A stretch of 64,000 nt of DNA from Tetrapyrgos nigripes (lineage: Eukaryota > Basidiomycota > Agaricomycetes > Agaricales > Campanellaceae): the NCBI GenBank assembly GCA_013368315.1, contig JAACJM010000006.1, forward strand, positions 248,001 to 312,000, given 5' to 3'. The translations under genes and the position numbers were made by a program. Below are positions 10,997 to 19,970 of the stretch, piece after piece (the stretch's first letter is position 1; every line of letters starts with the position of its first letter). A model generated the notes under the pieces. That model made no database searches, was not told where the DNA came from, and saw only the letters and a list, made by a program, of their open reading frames with translations.

Positions 10997-11440
10997 TGTC
11001 AAGAACGTTGTCACTTAGCAAGTAGTCACCCAAGTCACATGATGAACAAGATAGATTGATGGATTACAACAAGATGCAAGAGAGAAAGATAGAGTTGGGA
11101 ATAGTAAAGACGAGAAAGGATGAGTAGCTGACTATGGTCGACACTGCACTAAACTGAGAGCGGAGTGCAGACGAAGTGAACAGACTAAAGAACTAGTTAC
11201 AAGCCCCTTGGTATATATGTAAAAGAAATGAATTGAGAATAAGTGAATAGGTGGGAATGTCCATGGAGATAGGAATCAGAGGAGATAAGTGATGTACATG
11301 TCAGATCAAGTGATGGTAACTGTAGACAAGGAAGACGAATGATGATGGGAATATGATAGAAGTGAATAGTAGTCCATGGAGTTAAGAAATATGGAGTTAA
11401 TAAATAAATAGGGAGGTGAATAGAGCGGCAATTCATGACA
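10997..11440 (-). repeat. 5' LTR of the gypsy element
   Basis: The 444-bp LTR (TGTCA...TGACA) would carry the promoter. On the minus strand an ACATATATAC TATA-like box is at 11211-11220, and the likely transcript start AGTCTGTTCA at 11186-11177 lies about 30 bases downstream. The partner copy is at 3676-4119. Confidence 0.97.
11211..11220 (-). promoter_or_regulatory. TATA box in the 5' LTR
   Basis: ACATATATAC on the minus strand lies about 30 bases before the putative transcript start that pairs with the primer site. The same box is in the other LTR near 3890-3899. Confidence 0.6.
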
Positions 11441-11820
11441 CCTGTCACTGGTGAAACCTCTGCTTACATCCTGTTGGATGATCCAGCTCTATCTGATGAC
11501 CAGCAGACTGCTGCATATGGTGTTGACTGGGATGATGCTCTTGATACACAGCTTAGAAATCATCATGATGAGCACAATGCTCATTGAGCTGATGTGATGT
11601 GCATGTGAGCAATGTCCCTGATCAGCTGTCACAGGTTGAGGTTCTTGAGCTGAACTGCCCATTTTCAAGTAATACTGATATCCAGGAGTTGGAGGAGTTC
11701 CTTGACATGCTGCCGTATAGTCAAGAATGTGATGAAGTATCTCATACTGAGTTGTGGAGGGCTGCTTTTGAAAAGGCTGCAGAGATCTTGGATAGGCAGG
11801 GCTTTCATAATATGGATTAG
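11441..11820 (+). pseudogene. Decayed integrase-core gene, 3' part
   Basis: Directly after the repeated CCTGT the frame resumes: VTGETSAYILLDDPALSDD, AAYGVDWDDALDTQL and RNHHDEHNA. After an in-frame TGA (11587-11589) a 73-codon stretch from 11599 runs to the stop at 11818-11820 (VEVLELNCPFSSNTD, LEEFLDMLPYSQE, ELWRAAFEKA). The GVDW and HHDEHNA-like motifs and the acidic tail are what I remember from the C-terminus of the fungal integrase-core family. It completes the gene begun at 2287-3675; the two parts are separated only by the retrotransposon. Confidence 0.7.
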
Positions 11821-12522
11821 TGGATATGATATGGCTTAGGTAGCTCCTTTTATTTGTGTTTTTGTATTTTACCAGTATGTAAGTTAGCAATGCATGAGGG
11901 TGTAATGGTTTACTAGGAGAATGCAAGAGATTAAGCAAGGAAGAGCAAATGCAACTATTGAAACACTGGAATGATATGCAATGAGTGTATGGTGAAGGTT
12001 CACTGCAATGATGATGCCACAGACTTTTGTTAAGGAGTGACAGAAGTCTTCTTTGACCTTGGCCTCAAAGTTGGAAAGATCAGATTGTTGACAGTGAGCT
12101 CCTAGTCTAGATAATCAGACATCTCTCACTCCATCTGGTTGATCTCCCACAGCATAAACATGCCCTGTGCGATGATACTCCACAACTTGTTTGAATAGGT
12201 GTCATTACAGATCACAGGAGTGAGGGTGTAATGAGGTGTTGGGACAATGGTTTGAGCAAGAGCAGTGTCAGGATGGTTAGTAGGCATTCTTGATGAGACA
12301 CACAATGATCAGGAGAGATATTGGGAAAAGAGTAACACATTAGGCATAAAGAAGGACAAAAGAGTAATGCAAGAGTAATGAATAGCAAGTGTATAGGGTA
12401 TGTGTTGAGTTGTAAGGACAGACTAATAGCAAGTAGCAAGTAATGAGGGGCAGGGGGTAGAGAGTGGACATGCATGAATATGATTAAAAGAGTGTATAGC
12501 AATCAGAACAATGTTTTGAAAC
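11821..12522. other. CpG-poor spacer with a coding trace
   Basis: No intact gene. On the minus strand near 12090-12215 a broken frame reads EYHRTGHVYAVGDQPDGVRD, which looks like an old coding remnant of unknown origin. The rest is AT-rich with no repeat ends that I can see. Confidence 0.3.
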
Positions 12523-13065
12523 CTAGATGGTGTTGAAACCATTTCCTTCCCCAAAACTATCAGCAAGGACAGCATCCATCATTGTATCCTCATCTAGACC
12601 CTCAGAAATGTCTTGCATTACCATGTCATTGACTTGTTCATTCATGAGAACATCAATGCTGCCAAAGCAGACATGAGTGAGAATTGCACTAGGCATGCCA
12701 TGTTGGGTAGGTGTGTTCTCAGTGAAGGTGATCTATGCCAAATTTTAATCAAAAGCCCTGCTTGACATATGAGAACCAAACAAACATACCTTGAATTTGA
12801 GGTTTGGCAAACAAGGAAGCTGGATTGATCTGTAAACTGAACACAAGAATTTGAGAACAGCATCAGGTTTATGGAGGTATTGGATGAGACATGACATCCA
12901 ACGCTCTTCACTGGTGGAGTGAACATAGTCAAGGCAACAGAGAATATCACTTGGCATCTGGATAGAACAAGCTTGATATAAGCTGTTGACAACAGAGATG
13001 ATTTGGTCAAGACTATCAAAGGATGTTGAGAGCTTGAGGTAGGGGATGTTCAGAGTGCCTGTCAT
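12523..13065 (-). CDS. Hypothetical protein, two exons
   Basis: Two exons on the minus strand, 12790-13065 and 12523-12732, join in frame across a 57-nt intron (12733-12789) with good GTATGT and CATAG ends, giving 161 residues. The first exon contains SFDSLDQIISVVNSLYQ and ERWMSCLIQYLHKPD. The second is acidic (QDISEGLDEDTMMD) and ends FGEGNGFNTI. I do not recognise the family; no signal peptide or membrane segment is evident. The ATG at 13065 follows an upstream in-frame stop, but an upstream acceptor (CCCCAG) leaves room for a missing 5' exon. It lies in the CpG-poor block and may be a transposon-derived remnant. Confidence 0.45.
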
Positions 13066-13711
13066 CCCAAACCTGAGAATAGTGTAAGCTGTCTGGGGAT
13101 ATCAACATGCCAATGATGCCATCAATCTTTTATTGGAACGGCAGTGTGCACTTCCAAATGTGGAAGTGCGCGCCTCTTCTCACTCGTAGGCCACTTTCAG
13201 CAAGCTCTAGCAACAAACAGATCTACCACTAAGCTCTCCGGGAGGTACGTATAGCTTGATAACATATTAAAGTAGGTATATACGAGAGATCGGACGATTC
13301 TGATGAAATATGAAGGTATGGCGATGATTTTTGTGACTACTACGTACATACTCATGAAGGCCGTTATGTCTTGAAGATTGAGCCCGGTAGGTAAGTGCCC
13401 AGTGCACTTCTGAGAGAAAGACTTTGGTTTGAATTTGATATCTTCTGCGGGAGAAAATGAGCAAGGCAGTGCGAAGGGGGCCTCGTGTTAGCGGAATGCA
13501 CCAATAAATGCTATGCGTTGTCTTGCCGAGGACCTGAAGGAGCGGGCAAATGGCGGGATGGCAGTGAGGGCGGTGGGCTTATAGTATAAGCAGCGGGAGC
13601 GGGGGCTGAAGCCTAAACGGGATTATGGTCTGAATTAGCACTTACACTCTTTTGCATGAGCTTACACTATTTTGGGGCTCAGTTACATACTAGTACTACT
13701 TACACTAACAC
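13066..13711. other. Spacer with a short hairpin
   Basis: No gene seen. A perfect 9-bp stem (GCACTTCCA / TGGAAGTGC, loop AATG) lies at 13148-13169. The stretch 13620-13710 is rich in TTACACT repeats and leads into the MITE that follows. Confidence 0.4.
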
Positions 13712-13713
13712 TA

Positions 13714-13947
13714 CTGTAGTATTTCGACCGTAAGTTCGCGTAACGCGTCACCCACCCCCCACGAACTTGGTCAAAAACACTTTTCGTAACGCATAACGAA
13801 GGGATTTTTGGGTGCCTTCTTACCATAAAAGGGTCGTGGGAGCGCCGGCTTCGCCGGCACCCTTCCTAATATGGTAAATGAACTTGATGCAGACTAAGAG
13901 ATCGCGTAACGCTCAATATCGACGAACTTACGGTCGAAATACTACAG
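13714..13947. mobile_element. Tc1/mariner-like MITE with nested hairpins
   Basis: A 234-bp element has perfect inverted ends of 25 bp (CTGTAGTATTTCGACCGTAA at the tip and its complement at 13922-13947). It is flanked by TA on both sides (13712-13713, 13948-13949), as expected for Tc1/mariner insertion. Inside are an 8-bp inverted pair (TTACCATA near 13821, TATGGTAA near 13870) and a GCCGGC-TTC-GCCGGC hairpin between them, so the whole element can fold as nested stems. There is no coding capacity. Confidence 0.85.
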
Positions 13948-14139
13948 TATACTAGTATATACTCCCATTGACACTAGGTCTCCCCACTGTCCATTCGTCT
14001 TGCGGACCACCTCACGCATGGTTCCCTCGCGCCTGAAACCCCTGCAAAACGGACCAGGAATCAGACATCCGAATCCACAGCAAAACTGTCCGTACTCACA
14101 TATTTTCATACAACTTCAACCTTTCTTGGGACGGTAACT

Positions 14140-14547
14140 TCAACTCCAACGATAAACGCCTCGCCGGCACCTGCAACCCTCTGAAAGCATATAACATCGA
14201 CCACGACACGACCTTGGGCGAGTAATCCTTCGAGGGCCACTTCTTAACTTGCCGTCCCCATTCAGGATATCGATGCGAACATAGCCCATACGCACAAAGT
14301 TGGCGTTTCGATTTTCGACTATAAAGAGAGGGGGGCCTTTTTTGATGACCTCGTTGACCTTGGCCTTGCGAATTTCGTCGTCGCGGAATGTGTCCACAAG
14401 GAGGTTGGAGATGAAGCTGTGGTCGCTACGTTGGTAGCAGCGGAACCGGGGATCTTTGGTTTGCCACTGGATTGGCATGGTGTACTCTGCTGAGCTTGGA
14501 ACTTGAGAAGAGGGAAGACTGATAGAAACTTTGCCTAGAATGTACAA
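14140..14547 (-). CDS. Hypothetical protein, probably incomplete
   Basis: A 135-codon minus-strand frame reads WQTKDPRFRCYQRSDHSFI, LVDTFRDDEIRKAKVNEV, GPPLFIVENRNANFVRMG and YVRIDILNGDGKL. It is a well-mixed, globular-looking sequence and not low complexity. After GDGKL the frame turns Arg-rich, while the neighbouring frame (VALEGLLAQGRVVVDVICF) looks more protein-like, so a frameshift near 14240 or an unseen intron is likely. The in-frame Met at 14478 could be the real start. I cannot name the family and see no signal peptide. Confidence 0.4.
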   Translation of the reverse strand: MYILGKVSISLPSSQVPSSAEYTMPIQWQTKDPRFRCYQRSDHSFISNLLVDTFRDDEIRKAKVNEVIKKGPPLFIVENRNANFVRMGYVRIDILNGDGKLRSGPRRITRPRSCRGRCYMLSEGCRCRRGVYRWS

Positions 14548-16597
14548 TAAGGAAAAGAGAAGGATTTTTGACGCCGAGAATCATTGATGCATTTCTAGCA
14601 TCCCTTGTACTTTCTAAGTTTCTTTGCTTGATTGATTGTTCGTTGCCTGGTAAACTGATGAAACAACGACACGTTCATATGTTTCTACATGCCTCTAAGA
14701 CTTTGTTCGGCAGGACTAGGACACGCGCTAGGACATCCTGAGCGTCCGGACGGATTTTTGTCCTAGCCAGTAATGTAGCCTTATTTAGTAATACCGGTGA
14801 CTAGATTCGAATACCGGTAAATGTGACATTGTGACTAGCTGACTGAGCGTGATTTTCTCAAGACCTTACAACTTCTCGACCGAGTTGAAGGCTCTGTACT
14901 ATGGAAAGCAGGAAGGGCCCGCTCATAAGCGCGCCACAATTGATTGCCGAGCATTCAGACCCCAGAGACTCTGGATCGTGTGACTATTACCATATGTACC
15001 TTTTTATTTAAAACTTCTATTTAAAAACTCCGATGTGCGACTCCTATTCATAATTTAAGAACTCCGCTGCACTCAAGCAGCGTCCATCTGTTGTGGCGGA
15101 ATCAGGTAGTCCAAGGGAGGGGTAGAAAGAGAATCTCTATTGTTCCACAGGGACAATACAGTGCCAGTAGAGAGATTATTGAGTAGTAGATACGTAGTAA
15201 TAGGCTTTGTGGGCTACCGCTTCGCGTGGCAATAGAGGCTGTTAATTCATGGTTGAAAAAAAGACCGGATGCCGAGGTATCCAAATTACATAGCCATACG
15301 CGGAAACGTCAGATTATAAGAACGAGACCCTAAAGGGCCTCGTAATACGCACCTAATAGAACAAGCATGAGATGTTCTAACTTGGCGAGGAGGAAAAGAA
15401 AGAGAAAAAGAAAAAGAAGACTCAAGTCGCTGACTTTAACAATAACGTTAGAGACCACAGTGCTCGAGAAATTACTCTAATAGGAAGGAGTCTAGATTGC
15501 ATCCATGCCTCAGAGCTGGGATAACACCAGATGTATCCACCTCGATGAGAAGGCTCCTCCCGCACCTAATCCTAATTGAAGAGTCTTCAGCTGTCTGAGC
15601 TCCTGTGGCACTTCGGTTCACCTTTCCATCCTTTAATTGTGTTTTAAATGACATTTACAAAAATCTAATCATCGCTGTGAGTACATCTCGAATTTTTATC
15701 TCCCCTCTCTTATATCCATCGCGCAGGACCCCAGGGCTGTCCACTGCTTCGTTGTCTCACATGGATATACCTTCGCGCATGACGTCCACTGCTTATACCT
15801 CACTGCCTCCGTGGCCACCATTGTCTCATCTCGTTTCATTTCCCCTATATGTTTCTGATTTCTCCCTTCATTTCAATTTATCACAATATATCCCCTTAGT
15901 ACCATAGATCGACTCTCTGTTACACATTTTTCAGTTTCACAACATACTTACATATACACTGGGAAACTCATCCCTATTGTCCCCAGTATCCCCATCTCCC
16001 CTCACGAGTCTCTCAGGTACGCTCTATAATTTCTTTAGTGTCCTCACGAGTTTCTCAGTCTCTATTAGCGTACTTTGCATTACCCGCCCTCCACTCCCAC
16101 TTTCATTTCTCTAGTGTAGACTTTGTACTTAGCGCTGCTGAGCCTCATTACGTCGAAATATACCCAGGGGAGTCGCTGTTTCAGGACTCCCCATGATTTG
16201 CCTATCTTCTCTGTCTCAAAATTTGTCCCAGGCGATACCACAAGATGATTAGTCATAACAGCTGCAATAAAGAAAACAAAAAGGCATGAGTTTGATGAGT
16301 ACTAGTGTACATGTCGTTTGGCATAGTCCTAGTAGTACTAGATGGCAAGAACTTATCGAGGTGAGGGCCCTCGGAATGTGTGACAAGTTAATTAGGCCTA
16401 GGGATGCAGGGTATGCATAGTATGTAGCCTAACATACATCAATAGGTCCTTCTCTACATATTGACATACATATTCATTGTTCAAATAGAGAGGAGAGGAT
16501 GGGAAAGGACAATGTGAATGTGCTGTTTGAGGGTTATGATTGCCAATTTAGGAGATAATTTCAAGGGGGCCGGGAAATTTAGCTGAGTGATATAGGG
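14548..16597. other. Intergenic stretch with dispersed repeat pieces
   Basis: No convincing gene. A 27-bp segment at 14899-14925 (CTATGGAAAGCAGGAAGGGC at its start) recurs inverted at 22079-22105. A GCTTCGC palindrome of the family noted at 58-63 kb lies at 15212-15230. 15390-15420 is a purine run (AGAAAAAG). Confidence 0.4.
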
Positions 16598-16720
16598 CAG
16601 TGTTGGAAATTAATGGCTTATTAAGGGTGATTTCTGAAGCTAAGTCCTTAACTCTTAATAACCCTTAACTTAAGTGCGCATATTAATTCTTAATTTTCAA
16701 GCAAGACTACTTACCTAGAA

Positions 16721-16933
16721 TTATCCTTCAAAGTCATCACCTGAACCCTCAAGTTCCCCGTCATCTGGTGGCTCATCTGAATACTCAGCTGCCAAAAGCT
16801 CCATCATGTGCACCTCATTGTTGTAAACTTGACGCTGGCCCAGATGTATAAAATCATCCAGCGGCTTCTTCACAGTACCTCCAAATAACTTTTCAAGGGT
16901 GATGGGCAACCAGCTGTGGTTGCTTCTCTCCAT
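16721..16933 (-). pseudogene. C-terminal remnant of an element-encoded protein
   Basis: Seventy codons read NHSWLPITLEKLFGG, then VHMMELLAAEYSDE and an acidic tail (DDGELEGSGDDFEG). I recall a similar acidic ending in mushroom proteins linked to hAT elements, but this is memory, not a search. It is separated by about 100 bases from the N-terminal remnant, on the same strand and inside the same element, so the catalytic part has been deleted. Confidence 0.5.
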
Positions 16934-17035
16934 CTCTGGGCACCAATCTGTCTGACACTAGGAACATTTTTCAGAGCTAATTTTGTGTTAGAAATGAACT
17001 TGGATTGAGGGATATAGCTATGCACCTGTTCTGAA

Positions 17036-17254
17036 TCATTCATCATTCAAATCCAGCACTTCTTTTCCATCGTCATCCAACTGTATTGCCATTCCTTCAG
17101 GTCTGTGTTGCTGAATGCAGCCAAGGCACCATGCTCGGAAGTGAGATGAGTTGGATTTTGAGTCAGCTCTATGAAAGTAGGCCCATAAAGCACCCTTCGC
17201 AGCAGGTTGGCAGCAGGCATGGTCAAGTGTGGTGAAGCAGAGTCTGAAAGACAT
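17036..17254 (-). pseudogene. BED-finger-like N-terminal remnant in the hAT element
   Basis: Seventy-two codons contain GALWAYFHRADSKSNSSHF, RAWCLGCIQQHRPEG and an acidic end (DDDGKEVLDLNDE). The W..F...D...S.H....C..C arrangement resembles the BED-type zinc finger at the N-terminus of hAT transposases. It stands alone without the catalytic domain. The assignment depends on its position inside an element with hAT ends. Confidence 0.5.
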
Positions 17255-17457
17255 ATTGAGGAATGACCAAAAGAATGTAACTTCTTATAAATTGTACACC
17301 TCAGTGGCCACTCACTTAATTCAGGATTTTAGTGTAAGTAGCATGTCAAGAACATTCATCTACTTAAGGGTAAACTAAGGGTTATTAAGGATCAGTTCTG
17401 ATGTTAAGGCTTAAGTTAACTTAAGGGCTAAGCCTTAAGTCCAACACTGATATAGGG

Positions 17458-18130
17458 TTGGTTGGTTTGGTCCCAGGGCCCTTAAAAATTTTTCTTGTGG
17501 AGAAAATTTGGGTGGTTCAGGCCCAAAATTTGACCTAGCGATTCTGATGGAAAATATCCCTCAGAGACTCAGAAAATTGCAGAAACATGACTTTCCCTCA
17601 TTGGAACACATAGTTCTGACAATTTCTTGAGCGTCTCAGTAAGCTGCTGGAGTTCGGCAAAGTTATATCTGGCCGGAGATGTGTCCAAATCGGGTATATG
17701 CTACCATATATGGAAGGAGGTGGTTGGTTGGTTCAATGGCTGAAGGGCTTAAAAAATTTTCCGACCCTATATCCTTAAAATTTTTTCCCTAGCCCCCTTG
17801 GATAATTTCCCATCCCTTACTCATGTAGAGATTTGGTCCTGCTGGAGGAATCTCTTTGGAATTGGTATGGTCACACTGAAGTATATCCAAGAAGTGTAGA
17901 TAAATTATAGAGAACTCTCCAGATGTGGAGGGAAAGGTATCAAAGTATGTAGAGCCGAACATAAGTTGCACCAAAATGCCTGCCAGGTAGTCATGTGACT
18001 TCCACATGGCCAGTTTCTCCTGTGGCTGAACGGATTTTTACCCTTTTCAGCCTTTCTATGTACATTTTATGTACAATTTGACACACACATATGCATTTCT
18101 ACATTCATGCCACTATAATACTTGTTGAGG
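17458..18130. other. Spacer after the hAT element
   Basis: No intact gene. The two sides (GGTTGGTTGGTTTGG near 17456, GGTTGGTTGGTTCAA near 17722) repeat a short motif. A minus-strand open stretch at 17789-18007 is not recognisable. Confidence 0.3.
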
Positions 18131-18131
18131 A

Positions 18132-18600
18132 CTACTTTGGGAACACATCTAAACCCATCCATTGACAATAATCATTACAGTCATGCTCAAGAGGAAATTT
18201 TTTGAAGCATTCATCAATATTGCCATCACCAAAAAGGGTTGATCTCAATTGAGCTGCTGCTGCATCATCACCATCACTTCTGGTCCATAAATGGATTTTG
18301 AGCAGCATTGACCCTATTAGCAATGGCATTTGGATCAGGAAATGAGTGCCGTATTGGTGGTAGTAGTGGACCCATTGAATGCAATGTGGACTGTCTAGTA
18401 AGAGCTGCAGAAGCTGAAGAAATGTTGAAATATATCAACAATAAGCTGAGATTACAGTGATGCAGACAGAGTGTTCACCTGAAGTGGCCTGCTCAATTCT
18501 TTCGTTGAAGTATGCTTTGCAAGCAACACATACATGTTTATACTGGCCATCAGGAGATCTAAACCAGGAGTGGTCTTCCCCTGCATTGACAAGTTTGCCA
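18132..18600 (-). pseudogene. Decayed coding remnant, unknown
   Basis: Minus-strand frames look like real but broken protein. Near 18490-18590 is DHSWFRSPDGQYKHVCVACK, with a CxxC pair that could bind zinc. It is followed by a possible donor and then, near 18290-18420, by a Ser/Pro-rich piece (STLHSMGPLLPPIRHSFPDP), and at 18132-18329 by LFGDGNIDECFKKFPLEHDC. Frames change between the pieces, and CpG is almost absent. A transposon-associated protein is possible, but I cannot assign it. Confidence 0.35.
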
Positions 18601-18619
18601 CATTTAGATATTCACATAG

Positions 18620-18646
<27 letters not shown>
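18620..18646. repeat. Poly(A) run of about 27 bases
   Basis: An uninterrupted A tract followed by TATAC. It may be the tail of an old retroposed copy or simple slippage; no target duplication was found. Confidence 0.8.
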
Positions 18647-18650
<4 letters not shown>

Positions 18651-19123
18651 CTTGCCTCTGTCAGATGTGAATGGCACAATGGGAATGGTAGACATTGAAG
18701 AATCAAATTGACGAATTGACGATATCGAATGAGACATATATATACTTTCATGACTGCCGTAGGCCAACGGCTTGATTGTAGCAGCCAAAAATCCTCATGT
18801 TATGGCTAATTGCCTTGAGGCTTACTGCTGAATACATCTGTACTATCTGATTATAACAGTGAGTGGTCAAAATGTTACGGCCAACTGCCTGGAGGCTTAC
18901 TGCTGAGTACACCTGTATTATCTGATTGTAATGGTGAGCGGTCAAAAAAATCCTCATGGCATAATGGTAGCAGTGAGCAGCCACAAATCTAGTGGCCAAA
19001 ATTCCTCATGTTACGGCCAACTGCCTTAGGCTTACTGCTGAGTACATCTGTACTATTTGATTATAATGGTGAGTAGTCAAAATGTTACAGCATAGGGGTG
19101 AATGTCAAACGTTACTGGGAAAG

Positions 19124-19141
19124 TGCACTGCTTCGCATGCA
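19124..19141. repeat. GCTTCGC mini-hairpin motif
   Basis: TGCACTGCTTCGCATGCA, flanked by TTACTGGG and AAATTACA. It is a copy of the dispersed palindrome described at 58.9, 61.2, 61.5 and 63.4 kb. Confidence 0.6.
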
Positions 19142-19255
19142 AATTACAGCCTGTTTAAGTAAACTGGTTTCTATGCAGTAAAAAATTTTTTAATTAGATA
19201 AATATTAATTTAATGTAACTTTTAATGATTAGATAGCATAGTATCAGAGTCAGAG

Positions 19256-19345
19256 GGGAGAGATGGGGGAAGGAAGGGGCGGGGGGGGAGGGGGGGGGTG
19301 GAGGAAGTGGTGGAGTGGCAGGAGGGTTCGGAGGGGGGGTGAAGT
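19256..19345 (+). other. G-tract cluster
   Basis: Runs of 4 to 9 G on the plus strand (GGGGCGGGGGGGGAGGGGGG near 19278-19300 and further runs to 19340). Spacing would allow G-quadruplex folding. It breaks up the tandem repeat field. Confidence 0.6.
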
Positions 19346-19970
19346 AAACGTAGAGGTCAATGATGTAAAAACAGGTGAACATCAAAATATGCATGTTATG
19401 GCCAACGTCTCGAACTTTCTGATTGTAATATACGTGTCAAAATTCAAAAGATGTATGGCCAATGTCTCAAGGCTTTCATGGCATAATGGTAGCGGTGAGC
19501 AACCACAAATCCAGCGGCCAAAAATCCTCATGTTACGGCCAACTGCCTTAAGGCTTACTGCTGAGTACATCTGTACTATTTGATTATAATGGTGAGTATT
19601 CAAAATGTTACAGCATAGGGGGTGAACGTCAAACGTTACAGGTGAACATCAAAATATGTATGTTACAGCCAACGTCTCGAGACTTTCTGATTGTAATGTA
19701 CGTGTCAAAATTCAAAATATATACGGCCAACATCTTGAGGCTTTCTGATTGTAAGGGTGAACAAAATGTTACAGCCAACTGCCTTGAGGCTTACTGAACG
19801 TGGTGAGTGGCCAATGATCGTTCAACATGCTTTGCAGTATATCATACCTCTGCTGGACTATAAAAGCTATCATGCTACTGCATTATCTACACAATCATGG
19901 GTTTCAATAAACCAAACTGTTTGTACAATTATTTATCAACTTGTATCAAACTGACTCTTTTCTTCTTCAG

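Larger units (their letters stand above)
3676..11440 (-). mobile_element. Ty3/gypsy chromovirus LTR retrotransposon, complete but dead
   Basis: A 7,765-bp element on the minus strand is bounded by two 444-bp LTRs (TGTCA...TGACA) and by a 5-bp target duplication, CCTGT, at 3671-3675 and 11441-11445. In element orientation it has the 5' LTR, a self-priming site, gag with a zinc knuckle, protease, reverse transcriptase, RNase H, integrase with a C-terminal chromodomain, a polypurine tract and the 3' LTR. That gene order and the chromodomain define a chromovirus (Metaviridae). Self-complementarity at the primer site places it near the Tf1/sushi group. Many stops, several frameshifts and lost catalytic residues show it cannot move on its own. 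It sits inside an integrase-core pseudogene. Confidence 0.97.
16598..17449. mobile_element. Internally deleted hAT transposon
   Basis: The element of 852 bp starts CAGTGTTGGA and ends TCCAACACTG and is flanked by the 8-bp duplication ATATAGGG (16590-16597 and 17450-17457). Both features are diagnostic of hAT elements. Subterminal blocks rich in CTTAAG/AAGGGTTATTAAG are arranged in opposite orientation at the two ends. Inside are minus-strand remnants resembling the N- and C-terminal ends of a transposase with no core between them, so it is a non-autonomous deletion derivative. Confidence 0.9.
18790..19800. repeat. Degenerate tandem repeat field
   Basis: A unit of roughly 75-110 bp recurs near 18796, 18880, 19013, 19538 and 19765. 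Its recurring core reads GCCTTGAGGCTTACTGCTGA, then ACATCTGTACTATCTGATTA and GTGAGTGGTCAAAATGTTAC. A second unit (GTGAACATCAAAATATG, AACGTCTCGA, TTTCTGATTGTAAT) occurs near 19375 and 19640. The copies differ by point changes and small gaps. No protein is encoded. Confidence 0.7.

Noticed and set aside
3676..11440. Standard RIP in CpA context
   Set aside because: The changes seen fall at CpG, not at CpA, so classic ascomycete-type repeat-induced mutation is not the best description.
18790..19800. CRISPR-like array
   Set aside because: Units are long, degenerate and contiguous, without constant short repeats and unique spacers, and the genome is fungal.
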